Shown here piece after piece: positions 32,979 to 42,250 of a DNA stretch of 54,092 bases (position 1 is its first letter; every line of letters begins with the position of its first letter). A program made the translations under genes and the position numbers. This stretch comes from Clostridiales bacterium (GTDB taxonomy: Bacteria; Bacillota; Clostridia; Oscillospirales; Oscillospiraceae). A model generated the notes under the pieces. That model ran no database searches. It saw nothing but the letters and a program-made list of their open reading frames with translations, and was not told the origin of the DNA. Where the stretch lies: contig JAJPXY010000132.1 in the NCBI GenBank assembly GCA_021205205.1, positions 1-54,092 on the forward strand, in the 5' to 3' direction.

Positions 32979-34739
32979 TCAAACCCGGATTACCAGTGTG
33001 TTGAATCCGGCATACCTGCGGTACAGAAATTCCTTCGCCTTGCTTTTGATCATCTTGATGCCGATGGCGTCCAGTCCGGTTCCCTGCTCCAGGCTGATGT
33101 CCTCCGTGTTCATATCAAACGGATTGTACACCCTGGCGTTGTCCCGCACATGAATCGTCACCGTTTTGTCCTCGTGGGGGACGATGGTCAACTGGATGTA
33201 GCCCTCCGCGTCGCAGAAGGCTTTGTTCAGGATGACGCCGCAAATCTCCTCCACGGCGATGGTGGTGAAGTAGACCTGGGTGGGGTTGGCGTCCAGCCGC
33301 TCCAGGTAATCGGAGACATTCTGCTCCACGATCCCCAGATTGGCCGTCTTGCTATACAGGAAAGCGCTATACACCCGGTCGCCCTCATCCTCCAGGTAGG
33401 TCCAGCTTTTCTTTCTGTGGTTATAGAGGACCAAAACCAGCAGAGACGCCACTTCTGTGCAAGGGTATGTCCACCAGAACATCCCCACGCCGCCCATGCT
33501 GAACAACAGGCTGAACAGCAGGAAGCAGACAAAGCTGCGCATGGTAAAGAGCAGATAGCTGACGAACTCCTTCTCCAGCGCCTGATAGTAATAAGTCATC
33601 ACCATATTGACGCCGGAGACGATCACGCCCAGCGCGTAAATACGGATCGCGTCGCCGCTCATGGCCAGCTCCTCCGCCGTGCGCATACCGAACGCATAGC
33701 TCACCTGCTCCGGTATCAGCAGCAGCACCGCCGTCAGCACGACGCCCAAAAAGACCGACACCCGCAGAGACTGCCACAGGGCACACCGGATATTCGCATG
33801 ATTATGCTCACTGCTGAAGGTGCTGACCATGGGCTGCAGCGCCATACTGACGGCGTCATAGAAGGAGGCCGCCACGATGGACACATTCAGCACAATGTCA
33901 AACACCGCTACCCCCAGCTCGCCGTTGATGGACATCAGCAGCCGGTTACAGACCAAAATGGTGATGAACTGATAGATGTACTGCACAGAGGTGGCAAATC
34001 CGGTTTTGAAGGACTGCACCACCAGCCCCATATCCACCTTGGGCCAGCAGAAGCGGAGGCAGCCCTTTTTCCGAATGAAATGGAACAGGCTGATGATAAT
34101 CATGACCGTCGCGCCCACACCGGTGGAGTAGACAGACCCGGCGACGCCCAAATGCATCACCACCACGAACACATAGTTGAACACGATGTCCAGCACGTTG
34201 CTGGTGACAAAGGCCACCGCCGCCAGCTTTGGGTTGTTGTCACAGTTGACGAAATAGTAAAAGGGTCCCTGGCAGAACATGATGGGCACCAGCGTCAGCT
34301 GCGCCCGCACCAGCGCCTCGCAGTTCTCCCACACCTCGGTACCTGGGGTCCCCGCCCCTAAAAAGGTCAGCACCTGAGGCAGGAACATCAGCCCCAAAAC
34401 GCACAGCAGGAGATTGAGGAATAGATCCGTGCGCAGCACATTGGCGAAGATCCGGTTGCCGTCCTCCGTCCGCCCTTCGCTGATGGCATTGGAGTAGTGG
34501 ATGGAACCGCCGATGGAGAGAGAGTAGCTGATGGTGTTGAACAGCATATAGACCGGCTGTCCGATCCCGATGGCCACCAGGCCCACCGCGCCCACCGTAT
34601 TGCCCACAAAAATGCAGTCCGCCAGCCCTCCTATGGCGATGCCCAGGCTGGAGAGCAAGCTCGGCAGGAAAAATTTATAAAAAGCCTTTCGGATAAAAAC
34701 ATTTTCCTTCTTTTCTACCAGAACCTCTGTAGACGCCAT
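32979..34739 (-). CDS. MATE-family transporter fused to an RsbW-like HATPase domain
   Basis: This 586-residue protein has 12 hydrophobic segments over residues 18-440, with MATE features such as GGLADCIFVGNTVGAVGLVAIG. A cytosolic domain of about 140 residues follows that matches RsbW-type ATPases: TTIAVEEICGVILNKAF as the N-box, RDNARVYNPF as G1 and GTGLDAIGIKMI as G2. The N-box asparagine of the ExxxN pattern is valine (EEICGV), so kinase activity may be reduced. The fusion joins a multidrug/polysaccharide-exporter fold to the partner-switch pathway. It is located 14 bp after the STAS gene and 18 bp before the degenerate receptor gene. Confidence 0.85.
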   Translation of the reverse strand: MASTEVLVEKKENVFIRKAFYKFFLPSLLSSLGIAIGGLADCIFVGNTVGAVGLVAIGIGQPVYMLFNTISYSLSIGGSIHYSNAISEGRTEDGNRIFANVLRTDLFLNLLLCVLGLMFLPQVLTFLGAGTPGTEVWENCEALVRAQLTLVPIMFCQGPFYYFVNCDNNPKLAAVAFVTSNVLDIVFNYVFVVVMHLGVAGSVYSTGVGATVMIIISLFHFIRKKGCLRFCWPKVDMGLVVQSFKTGFATSVQYIYQFITILVCNRLLMSINGELGVAVFDIVLNVSIVAASFYDAVSMALQPMVSTFSSEHNHANIRCALWQSLRVSVFLGVVLTAVLLLIPEQVSYAFGMRTAEELAMSGDAIRIYALGVIVSGVNMVMTYYYQALEKEFVSYLLFTMRSFVCFLLFSLLFSMGGVGMFWWTYPCTEVASLLVLVLYNHRKKSWTYLEDEGDRVYSAFLYSKTANLGIVEQNVSDYLERLDANPTQVYFTTIAVEEICGVILNKAFCDAEGYIQLTIVPHEDKTVTIHVRDNARVYNPFDMNTEDISLEQGTGLDAIGIKMIKSKAKEFLYRRYAGFNTLVIRV

Positions 34740-34753
34740 GCTTTCCGCGCTCC

Positions 34754-35053
34754 TCAGTTTTGAATGTCCAGAATATCCACAAAGCCGGTGATTTCAAAGA
34801 CCTCCATAATGTCCGCACAGACATGGGCGACCGTCATCTTGCCCTGCCGGTTCATCCGCTTTTGCGCGGTCAAAATTACTCTCAGACCCGCAGAGGAGAG
34901 ATAGACCAGACGCTCCATATCGATCAGCAGCTCCGTCACGCCGTTCAGCTCGGCGTCCAGCACATCGGCCAGCTCCGGAGACGTAATGGTATCCAGTCTT
35001 CCTTCCAATGCAAGTGTCAGCTTTGTTCCCTCGCGTTGCTTTGTAATGGTCAT
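34754..35053 (-). CDS. STAS-domain antagonist (RsbV/SpoIIAA type)
   Basis: This 99-residue single STAS domain has the signature ERLVYLSSAGLRVIL (47-61). The likely phospho-acceptor is S54. It would be phosphorylated by the RsbW-type kinase and dephosphorylated by the PP2C receptor, binding its target only when unphosphorylated. It starts the signalling part of the operon, 24 bp after the eCIS AAA+ gene. Start ATG follows GAGGAGG. Confidence 0.9.
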   Translation of the reverse strand: MTITKQREGTKLTLALEGRLDTITSPELADVLDAELNGVTELLIDMERLVYLSSAGLRVILTAQKRMNRQGKMTVAHVCADIMEVFEITGFVDILDIQN

Positions 35054-35077
35054 CGGTTTTCCTCCTCAAAGTTTTGT

Positions 35078-37222
35078 TTAATCGATCAGGTCTGCGTACT
35101 CCCGCAACTTTTCCCGCACAACAACGATTTCGTTCTTCCTCAGCTCGCCCACGGCGGCGCGCATCAGCTGGGACATCCCGATGGGCTGGCCCTCCTGCGC
35201 CGCAAGGAACGCCGCCGACAGCACAATGTTTTTGATGTGGCCGCCGGAAAGTTCAAACTTCTCCGCCAGAAACGCCCAGTCAATATCGTCCGCCAGCGGC
35301 GCCGACGCCGGGATCGTCCGCCGGTAAATTTCCTCCCGCATGGCTGCGTCGGGGAAGGGGAAGCGGACGACGTAGGTGATACGGCGCATGAAGGCGGCGT
35401 CGATATTGCCGATCAGGTTGGTGGCCATGATGCACACGCCGTCATGCTCCTCGATTTGTTGCAGCAGATAGGCCACCTCCACGTTGGCGTTGCGGTCGTG
35501 GGCGTCCTTCACCTCGCTGCGCTTGCCAAACAGGGCGTCACATTCGTCAAAGAACAGGATACAGTTGGAGTGCTTTGCCTCGGTAAACACCGCCTGCAAA
35601 TTCTTCTCCGTCTCACCGATGTACTTGCTGACGATTTGGGAGATGTTGATTTTATACATCTCCATATTCAGCTCGTTGGCAATGACCTGGGCGCACATCG
35701 TTTTTCCCGTTCCGGGGACACCGGCAAACAGGATGGAAAGCCCCCTGCCATAGGTCACCTTCCGGTCAAAGCCCCAGTCGTAATACACTTTATGCTGGTA
35801 CTTGATATGGCCGCACGCCTGCTGAAGCAGCTTTTTCTGGTCCTCCGGCATCACCACGTCGTCCCAGGTGAAGGCAGGCTGCACCGGCCTTGCCAGGTCC
35901 CCCAACTTGTGGACGACCTGCCGGTAGCAGCAGCGGTGGATGAGGCGGCTGGAAATCTTCTCAGCCCCATCCAGGTGGGCGAGGCCGACGGCCTGTTCAC
36001 AGGCCAGCCGAATCTGCCGGGGGACGAACCGGAACTTGGCGGCCAGTTCCTCCGCCGTCAGGCCGTCCTCCAGCGCGGCCTTCCCCAGATACGCCTGAAA
36101 CAGCAGGATGCGTTCGCTTTCTGTGGTAGGCGGCACCTCCAGGTCCACCACAAGGCGGTCCATCTGGCTGCGAATCGGCAGCCGGGACAGGAGAAACAAT
36201 CCGTTTTCCCGAATGTCCAGCCCCAGGATGGTTTGCAGCAGCCGTTCCGGCAGGGGGACCTGCTGTCCTTCCTCGTCTGCCCTGTCCAGGTGATAGCAGC
36301 ACAGAGAGGCATCCGTCAGGCGGGCGGACAGCGCGGCCTCCCGCGCCCGTTCCTCCTGTTCGTCCGTATCCAAATCGGCAAAGACGCACCGCCTACCCTG
36401 GCGGCGCATCAGGTGCTGGATTTGGAATCGTTTTCCGCTGCCTCCATCGCCGTGCAGACAGACGATCCACGGCTCCCGGCTTTGAACCGCCGTATCCAGC
36501 TGACGGGCCAGCTCGTGGTCGATCAGCAGTTCGCCGTCCGGCGTCTCCGCCGCTCCGTCAAACAGGTACACCCCCGGGGAGGGCGGTATCGTGCCAATGC
36601 TGAGAAAACTCAACACGGTTTGCCGCAATACAAGCGCTCCCTCCGCCAGCCCTTCTCTGTCAAACAGGTCGGTAAACCGGTCCCGACTGTAAAACCTGGC
36701 GCGGTATTCCTCCACCGTATGCTGGGGCGGCAGGAACAGCTGCACCGCCAGGGAAACCAGCGGGTGCTTTTTGGTGATGTCATCCTGCAAATAGGCCAGC
36801 AGCTTCTCATACTTCTGGTCCAGTGCCGCCCCGTAGGCCAGTATCACGCAACTGCACTGAAACACATCCAGGCCGCACCGCTGAAACAGCTGCAACAGGG
36901 GGAAGTCCTCTGTGGTGCGCTCCAGCCGCAGCCTGACGATGCTCTCCGCCGCCTCCAGCTGGGCGGCGTCCTCCGGCTCCAGCTGCACCCACAGGCCCTG
37001 CTGGGCGGCTTTTGTCAGGTTATGCTCAAATTCCTCCCGGCTGACCACCAGCCCAAGCATATTCCGCATCTCGTTTTTTGGCCCCAGCCACTGATGCTGC
37101 TTGTAGAACAGGTAAAGCCGCAGGTCCAGCCAGGCGAACAAATCGTTTATCAGCGCCCACTGGCTCTCATACCCGCTTTCCAGCGCGCCGCAATTTAACT
37201 CACGCACATCTTCCGTATCCAC
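35078..37222 (-). CDS. eCIS AAA+ ATPase (Afp15/Pvc15 type)
   Basis: This 714-residue protein ends in a strong AAA+ domain: Walker A GVPGTGKT at 501-508, Walker B ILFFDE at 555-560, sensor-1 ATN near 601 and arginine pair RR near 613. The N-terminal half contains a second, degenerate P-loop (HGDGGSGKRF). This two-part layout matches the AAA+ ATPase found in nearly all extracellular contractile injection systems, which is needed for particle assembly. The start is a GTG at 37222 preceded by GGAGG. It lies between the PAAR-like and STAS genes. Confidence 0.88.
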   Translation of the reverse strand: MDTEDVRELNCGALESGYESQWALINDLFAWLDLRLYLFYKQHQWLGPKNEMRNMLGLVVSREEFEHNLTKAAQQGLWVQLEPEDAAQLEAAESIVRLRLERTTEDFPLLQLFQRCGLDVFQCSCVILAYGAALDQKYEKLLAYLQDDITKKHPLVSLAVQLFLPPQHTVEEYRARFYSRDRFTDLFDREGLAEGALVLRQTVLSFLSIGTIPPSPGVYLFDGAAETPDGELLIDHELARQLDTAVQSREPWIVCLHGDGGSGKRFQIQHLMRRQGRRCVFADLDTDEQEERAREAALSARLTDASLCCYHLDRADEEGQQVPLPERLLQTILGLDIRENGLFLLSRLPIRSQMDRLVVDLEVPPTTESERILLFQAYLGKAALEDGLTAEELAAKFRFVPRQIRLACEQAVGLAHLDGAEKISSRLIHRCCYRQVVHKLGDLARPVQPAFTWDDVVMPEDQKKLLQQACGHIKYQHKVYYDWGFDRKVTYGRGLSILFAGVPGTGKTMCAQVIANELNMEMYKINISQIVSKYIGETEKNLQAVFTEAKHSNCILFFDECDALFGKRSEVKDAHDRNANVEVAYLLQQIEEHDGVCIMATNLIGNIDAAFMRRITYVVRFPFPDAAMREEIYRRTIPASAPLADDIDWAFLAEKFELSGGHIKNIVLSAAFLAAQEGQPIGMSQLMRAAVGELRKNEIVVVREKLREYADLID

Positions 37223-37247
37223 AGCGTCGCCTCCCTTTGCACCGCGC

Positions 37248-37604
37248 TCACGGTACCTGAACCGTCATGGCCGGCGTCATGGTGACCTGAATCACCCCGC
37301 CGTAGCTACAGGTCAGAACACTGGTATTGTTGAGCAGCAGCTTCCCGCAGACCAATACGGTGGGGCAGCCTGGCGCCCATGGCGCCACCGTCACCGGTTT
37401 GCAGGGCACGGGCTTCCCGGCAGAGGCCACAGCGGGGTTCGCCGGGTTGCTGCACATCCCGAAGGTGGTGCATTGATTGTCCATGATCGTGGCCGCCATC
37501 TGTCCGCACATTTGCACCGTCGCCTGACTGGTCACTGTGAGCGGCATAGGCGCGGCGCCGAAGCTGCAGGCGCACACCGCCGTATTGACTACAGGATTTG
37601 CCAT
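37248..37604 (-). CDS. PAAR-like (DUF4280) spike-tip protein
   Basis: This 118-residue protein is rich in Cys, Pro, Val and short hydrophobic beta strands. It has the DUF4280 look: a VCACSFG start, MANP-like N-terminus, repeated VTSQATVQMCG and LTCSYGGVIQVTMTPA segments. DUF4280 is a PAAR-like fold that caps the spike of contractile injection systems. The start at 37604 is after AGGAGAG; an upstream extension lacks a site. It may carry an effector non-covalently, since no toxin domain is fused. Confidence 0.8.
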   Translation of the reverse strand: MANPVVNTAVCACSFGAAPMPLTVTSQATVQMCGQMAATIMDNQCTTFGMCSNPANPAVASAGKPVPCKPVTVAPWAPGCPTVLVCGKLLLNNTSVLTCSYGGVIQVTMTPAMTVQVP

Positions 37605-37657
37605 TGGAATTCTCTCCTGTTCCCGTAGAGCTGCCCCGGATGAGGCAGATCGCAGCA

Positions 37658-38398
37658 TTATGTTTCTTTAAAGGATACCATAAAATCGTTGTTTCCGTCA
37701 ACCAGATTCAACCGTTTTGCCTCGCCCGCTCCTTCGGCGTAGACCAGCAACTCGCCCGCAGCGGGAAATACGGCGGAAATTCTCCCGCTGTCGTCTGTCC
37801 GGTACTGCTGGGCGGGCAGCAGCCGTCTGCTGCGGCTGTGGCTTCGCCGGAGAGGCGACGCCAGCTGCCCGGTCTCTCCAGTCAAGCCAAGGAGGGTGAC
37901 GACCTCGCTGTCCCCGCCGTCGTCGATCAGGACGGTTCCCGGCAGGGGGAGATGCCCCGGCGTCTTGCAGTAAAGCCGCAGCTCGGTACATCCGGCCTCC
38001 GCAGCGGCCTGTGCCACCTTGCAGTCCGGCGCGCCCGGCGAGGTGAGCCAAAGGCTTTGCCCGGCCATGGGCGTCTGTCCCTTTTTCAGGGTCAGAGAGA
38101 CCCTGGTCACTGCCTGACGGAAGGCGTATCCCTCCGCCGGTTTCAGGGCCAGATACCCCTCCCAGCAGCCCTGTCGGCTTGCCGTGAAGTCCACCGGTTC
38201 TTCCCGGAATCCAACGCTTTGCAGCGTCAGCCGGTGTCTGCCCTCGGGCAGGTCGACCAGCACCAGGTAGCCGCCGGGTTTGACGAGGGGGCGTATCCGC
38301 CCGCCGTCCAGCGCACAGCGCAGCTGGTTCCCCTCCACGATTTTGCCGGTGAAGCCGTCCCGCACCTGGAAAACGGCGCTGACGTGCATATGGATCAT
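37658..38398 (-). CDS. Unknown beta-rich protein of the eCIS cluster
   Basis: I do not recognise this 246-residue protein. Its sequence suggests two or three beta-sandwich modules (GYLVLVDLPEGRHRLTLQSVGF resembles the carboxypeptidase-regulatory-like fold) and a final module RISAVFPAAGELLVYAEGAG. The ATG at 38398 overlaps the stop of the DUF4255 gene (ATGA), so the pair is coupled. It could be a cap, collar or fibre-attachment protein; this is a guess from position. Confidence 0.65.
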   Translation of the reverse strand: MIHMHVSAVFQVRDGFTGKIVEGNQLRCALDGGRIRPLVKPGGYLVLVDLPEGRHRLTLQSVGFREEPVDFTASRQGCWEGYLALKPAEGYAFRQAVTRVSLTLKKGQTPMAGQSLWLTSPGAPDCKVAQAAAEAGCTELRLYCKTPGHLPLPGTVLIDDGGDSEVVTLLGLTGETGQLASPLRRSHSRSRRLLPAQQYRTDDSGRISAVFPAAGELLVYAEGAGEAKRLNLVDGNNDFMVSFKET

Positions 38399-38985
38399 CG
38401 TTTTTCCTCCCGGGGCTTCTCCTCCACCGCAATGGTCACGTCGGTCACGCGGCTCACCTTCCGCTCCCGCCTGGAGTCGATTTCGATCCCGGTCAGCAGC
38501 ACCACGAAGGACAGCTTGTAGGGCTTGGACGTATTGTTCCAGATTTTCAGGAGCTGGTCCTGGTTGGTCTTTTCCAGCACCACATGGACCACCGCCCCCT
38601 GTTCCGCCAGCGAACCGGTCAGGTAGACCGGGTCGATGGTGGGGTGATCCTTCAGCACCTGGAGCGCCGCCCCCACCATCCGGTACTGGTCGGCTTCCTT
38701 CATCTGGACAGGCGCTTTGGAGTGCGCCGTCACCAGGAAGCGCAGGTTGTATCTGGACGGGCGCAGCCGCTGGGTGTTCTGATCCACCTGATAGTAGCCG
38801 CTGGCCGTCGCCTGGGTATCCTCCTCCACCTGATAGAGAAAGACGGTGAGTTGGTTGTTCTCGCTCTCGTGAGGGGAACACAGGGCGATGGCCTCCCGGT
38901 TGCCGATCGGCTCCGGCGTCAGGTTATCCCGCAGCAGCTCCACCAGGGCGTCGCCCGCCTCCACCAGCGCTGTATAATCTGCCAT
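38395..38985 (-). CDS. DUF4255/Pvc16-like tube-terminator protein
   Basis: This 196-residue protein matches the Pvc16 N-terminal domain family: an N-terminal helix with LVELLRDNLTPEP, then NNQLTVFLYQVEED, LRFLVTAHSK and the C-terminal YKLSFVVLLTGIEIDSRRE strand. In Afp/PVC particles this component (Afp16/Pvc16) ends the inner tube. It is a reliable marker of eCIS loci as opposed to phage. Start ATG follows GAGAGAAG. Confidence 0.85.
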   Translation of the reverse strand: MADYTALVEAGDALVELLRDNLTPEPIGNREAIALCSPHESENNQLTVFLYQVEEDTQATASGYYQVDQNTQRLRPSRYNLRFLVTAHSKAPVQMKEADQYRMVGAALQVLKDHPTIDPVYLTGSLAEQGAVVHVVLEKTNQDQLLKIWNNTSKPYKLSFVVLLTGIEIDSRRERKVSRVTDVTIAVEEKPREEKR

Positions 38986-39025
38986 TTCACTTCTCTCCTC
39001 TCATGGTCGTTTTGCTGCATCTTCA

Positions 39026-41794
39026 CTACGTTGAAACTTCGGAGGAGCTGCTGGCATCGGCGGCGTTACTTCCTGACTCGGTCTCGGTCGCTGTCTCAGT
39101 CTGTGTCGCTGTCTCAGTCTGTGTCTCTGTCTCAGTCTGTGTCCCTGTCTCAGTCTCCGACTCGGTCTCCGCCTCATTCTGGGCCTGTGCCGCGTCCGCC
39201 GCGGCCTGGGCTGCTTCTGCCGCAGCCTGTGCCGCATCCGCCGCAGCCTGTGCCGCGTCCGCCGTGGCCTGGGCCGCATCCGCCGTGTCCTGGGCCTCTG
39301 CCGCCTGGTCCGCTGCCGCCTGCAACGCCGCCTCCTGCTCCGCTGCGGCTTCCTCTGCCGCCGCCTGTTCCGCCGCGGCCTCCTCTGCCGCCTCCTGGGC
39401 GCGGGTGATCTCATCCTCGAAGATGTCCGGGTACACATTGCTGAGCCAGCCGACCTGCTTCGACAGCCAGCCGCCGGAAAGGGTGTTCAACTGGTTCACC
39501 TGGTCGGTAAAGGCGACCAGCGCCGTATACACGTTGATGGCAGCCTCGTTTGCCTCACAACAGGCGTGGTAAAGGCTGTCCTTATCCGCAGTCCCCCTAG
39601 CGTAGGCCTGGGTCAGGGCAGCCACCGTTTCCTCCGCCTGTGTCCACTCGGTACAGGCGCTCTGAACGTCGCTGTAATATACCTCCAGCTTGAGGATGGC
39701 CGTCTTGCACTGGGTCTTCAAACTATCGGCGTCCACCTCATACTGGTCGGCCGCCACATCTGTGGCGTAGTTCACTGCCGCATTACACAGCTTCGACACA
39801 TTCAATTTGCCGGGGTCGAAGATGCAGATAAGGGCGCTCAAATCATAGCCCGATGGCTTCTTTGAGGTCAGGTCCTTCACGGTCAGCTCCGCCTGCTTCA
39901 GGTTGGCCTTGCATTGGGCCAGACGCTGGTCGAGGTCGTCGAGCTCCGCCTGTAGCTCGTCTACGGTGTCCTGGTTGCCGCTGTCCCGCGCCAAAAGCGC
40001 CTCCGCCTCCGTGAGGAGCTGCTGGAGCAGAGCCTCGCTCTCCTCCAGCGCCGCCTGCGTCTGGGTATTTTCGTAGTAACTCAGCAGGGCGGACACCAGC
40101 GTCTGGGCGTCCTCCACGCTGTCCGCCAGGCGCACCAGTCGGCTGGCGCCCTTATTGCTGGAGATGGGTCCGCCGCCGTCAGCCTCCACCTGCTCCAGTT
40201 TTTTCAGCAGCGCATCCATGCTCTCCTGCACACTGCTGGAGGAGGACGAGGTGTCCATTTCCAGGCCGGAGATGTCTCCGTCCGCCGTCCAGTTTACAAT
40301 TTCCGGCTGCTCCGCCGTGGACGCTGCCAGCGCCGTCACTGTCCAGCCGTCGCAGACATAGCTGCTCGTCGTCCGCTCTCCGCTTTCCAGCCCGTCGGGC
40401 AGCGTGACCTCGCCGGTTTGCACACTCTGTTCGCCGTCATAGGCGCTCTGCACCCAGTCGTCAAACGCCGCCTGATTTGTCCAGGGCATCAGGGACGACA
40501 TACCGTCCTCGCCCTCTCCGGCGGCCAGCCACAGGCTGATGGCTGCCGTTTCTTCTTCCCCCTGCCGATAGCTGCACTGCACCCAAAGGCCAAGCTCCTG
40601 GTTCTGAATCAGGAAGCCGCCTGCGTCGTACTCCGTCTCCGTCAGGGTGGCCTCGCTGAATACCTCCCGGATCTCCTCCGCTGTCAGCGTCAGCAGCCAC
40701 AGCCCGTTCACTGTGCCTCTGTCCATCTCTCCGGCATAGACGGCCTTTCCGCTGCTGCTGTAGATGGTGCCATAGCCGTCCGGCGTCAAATCATCCGCCG
40801 ACCCGTCATACCAGAGCTTGCCATTCTTATACCACTGTATTGCGCCGTCGGTCTCGCCGCCGACAAAGGTGGCCTGAATCGTCCCCTGGTCGTCCTCCAG
40901 GTAGTAGACGCCAGAGCCGTCGTACACATCCTCGGCAAAGGAGCCTTTGTATTGAATGGAGCCGTCCTCCCGGTATTCGACGCCTTCTCCTTCCCGCAGG
41001 CCCTCGGAAAAGGTACCCACATAGGCGCGGGAGCCGTCCTCGTAATAGGCGGTGCCGGTTCCGTCATATAGCCCCTCGCTGAAAGAGCCTTTGTACGCCA
41101 TCACCCCGTCGGTGGTGTAGGCAATGCCCATGCCGTCCGCCAGCCCGGCGACGAAGTCCCCCGCATACACGGTAACGCCGCCCTCGTACAACACGCCGGT
41201 TCCCTCATAAAGCCCTTCCAGGAAGTCCCCGCTGTAAATCAATACGCCCTGGTCATAGGCTTTGCCTGCGCCGCTGTGCAGACCGTCCACGAAGGAGCCT
41301 TCGTAAGTGACCAGCCCGTCCTCGTCGTATTCCAGCCCATTGCCCTGGAGCAGGCCGTCCTCCAGCGTACCGGCATACATGGGCTGCGTCTTTTTCTTGT
41401 CGTAATAGACGATCACCTTGCCGGACCAATCCGCCAGAGCCTTATCCCCCTGATAGAAGTGGGCGGTGAAGAAGCGACTGAGCAGGAAGGGCCATACCAC
41501 AAAGTAAATCAGGCAAACCAGCGCCACGATCCCCACCAGCAGAAATATCAGGAACGACTTGGAGATAAATAGTCGATTTGTCTCGATATAATCCTCCCGC
41601 TTGGTGGGCTTTTGCACCGCTGCGGCCGCCCCCTGGAACGAATCGGAGGCCACCTTAGTGGCCTGGCGGGAGAAGTTGGTCATCCGGCGCAGCCGCGCGA
41701 CGATGCCGGTCAGCCTCCGGGTGAAGAATGCCCGGATGGTGCGAAAAAAGATGCCAAACGAGCTGACAATCTGTTGAAAAAAATAACTCAGCAA
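39026..41794 (-). CDS. Large MORN-repeat membrane protein with coiled coil and Glu/Thr tail
   Basis: This 922-residue protein has a basic amphipathic N-terminus, one transmembrane helix at about 80-105, and about ten MORN repeats between residues 139 and 375 (pattern YxGxFxxGLxDGxG). A mixed region, a coiled coil (about 620-680), an Ala/Gln heptad stretch (about 795-870) and an ETETxTQT tail follow. MORN repeats bind lipids or proteins. The start is a TTG at 41794 preceded by AGGGGGG. Its place within the eCIS genes suggests an anchor or receptor for the particle at the membrane. Confidence 0.8.
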   Translation of the reverse strand: MLSYFFQQIVSSFGIFFRTIRAFFTRRLTGIVARLRRMTNFSRQATKVASDSFQGAAAAVQKPTKREDYIETNRLFISKSFLIFLLVGIVALVCLIYFVVWPFLLSRFFTAHFYQGDKALADWSGKVIVYYDKKKTQPMYAGTLEDGLLQGNGLEYDEDGLVTYEGSFVDGLHSGAGKAYDQGVLIYSGDFLEGLYEGTGVLYEGGVTVYAGDFVAGLADGMGIAYTTDGVMAYKGSFSEGLYDGTGTAYYEDGSRAYVGTFSEGLREGEGVEYREDGSIQYKGSFAEDVYDGSGVYYLEDDQGTIQATFVGGETDGAIQWYKNGKLWYDGSADDLTPDGYGTIYSSSGKAVYAGEMDRGTVNGLWLLTLTAEEIREVFSEATLTETEYDAGGFLIQNQELGLWVQCSYRQGEEETAAISLWLAAGEGEDGMSSLMPWTNQAAFDDWVQSAYDGEQSVQTGEVTLPDGLESGERTTSSYVCDGWTVTALAASTAEQPEIVNWTADGDISGLEMDTSSSSSSVQESMDALLKKLEQVEADGGGPISSNKGASRLVRLADSVEDAQTLVSALLSYYENTQTQAALEESEALLQQLLTEAEALLARDSGNQDTVDELQAELDDLDQRLAQCKANLKQAELTVKDLTSKKPSGYDLSALICIFDPGKLNVSKLCNAAVNYATDVAADQYEVDADSLKTQCKTAILKLEVYYSDVQSACTEWTQAEETVAALTQAYARGTADKDSLYHACCEANEAAINVYTALVAFTDQVNQLNTLSGGWLSKQVGWLSNVYPDIFEDEITRAQEAAEEAAAEQAAAEEAAAEQEAALQAAADQAAEAQDTADAAQATADAAQAAADAAQAAAEAAQAAADAAQAQNEAETESETETGTQTETETQTETATQTETATETESGSNAADASSSSEVST
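39090..39161 (-). repeat. Four 18-bp tandem repeats in the MORN-protein gene
   Basis: Four consecutive 18-bp units (consensus gctgtctcagtctgtgtc on the + strand) encode the Glu/Thr/Gln-rich tail. Because the unit is a multiple of three, copy number can change without breaking the frame. Confidence 0.85.
39181..39320 (-). repeat. 21-bp degenerate repeats encoding an Ala/Asp/Gln heptad coil
   Basis: About five or six 21-bp units (for example gcctgtgccgcatccgccgca) encode seven-residue ADAAQAA-like heptads, the period of a coiled coil. Length may vary among strains. Confidence 0.75.
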
Positions 41795-41831
41795 GGAATG
41801 TCCCCCCCTATGATTAGCGTTCCTCTGTCGC

Positions 41832-42233
41832 TCAAAACGCCAGGATGCCGGAGCGCAGCAGCAGCCACACCAGCACCAGCGCCACGATGACCACCACCAC
41901 GCCGTTCACGATTCGGCGGACGATTTCTCTGCGGTAATCCGCCGATTCATAGATGGGCTGAACCGGCGACCGGCGCACATATCCGTCGGGCGCGGGATGA
42001 ACGGACACCGGGTCGCTGACCACAGGCTCCTGCGGGCGGCTGCTGCGCCGGGCGCTGGTCCCAGACGCCCTTTTCACCGCGTCCTGCCCCTGCTGCATAG
42101 CCTCTGCCGACAGGCGGCTCGCCTGGCCCACCAGGCTGGTTTCCCGCCGCACCCGCGCCACTGTTCCGGCGGCGGCATTGTGTGCGGCAGCCGCACTCTG
42201 GCGGCCTATCATATCCCATTGACGAATTGGCAT
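41832..42233 (-). CDS. Tail-anchored small protein of the eCIS cluster
   Basis: This 133-residue protein has an Ala- and Arg-rich N-terminal half, a Pro/Ser linker and one C-terminal transmembrane helix (about 108-130, VNGVVVVIVALVLVWLLL). This tail-anchored layout puts its body in the cytoplasm. I do not recognise it. It lies between the MORN protein and the cyclase-homology protein genes. Start ATG follows GAGGAGGG. Confidence 0.7.
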   Translation of the reverse strand: MPIRQWDMIGRQSAAAAHNAAAGTVARVRRETSLVGQASRLSAEAMQQGQDAVKRASGTSARRSSRPQEPVVSDPVSVHPAPDGYVRRSPVQPIYESADYRREIVRRIVNGVVVVIVALVLVWLLLRSGILAF

Positions 42234-42250
42234 GAGGTTCCCTCCTCATC

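Noticed and set aside
28869..35053. Classical sigma-B type stress regulon
   Set aside because: RsbW-, RsbV- and RsbU-like proteins are present, but no sigma factor gene is found in the window and the cluster joins an injection-system operon, so the target need not be a sigma factor.
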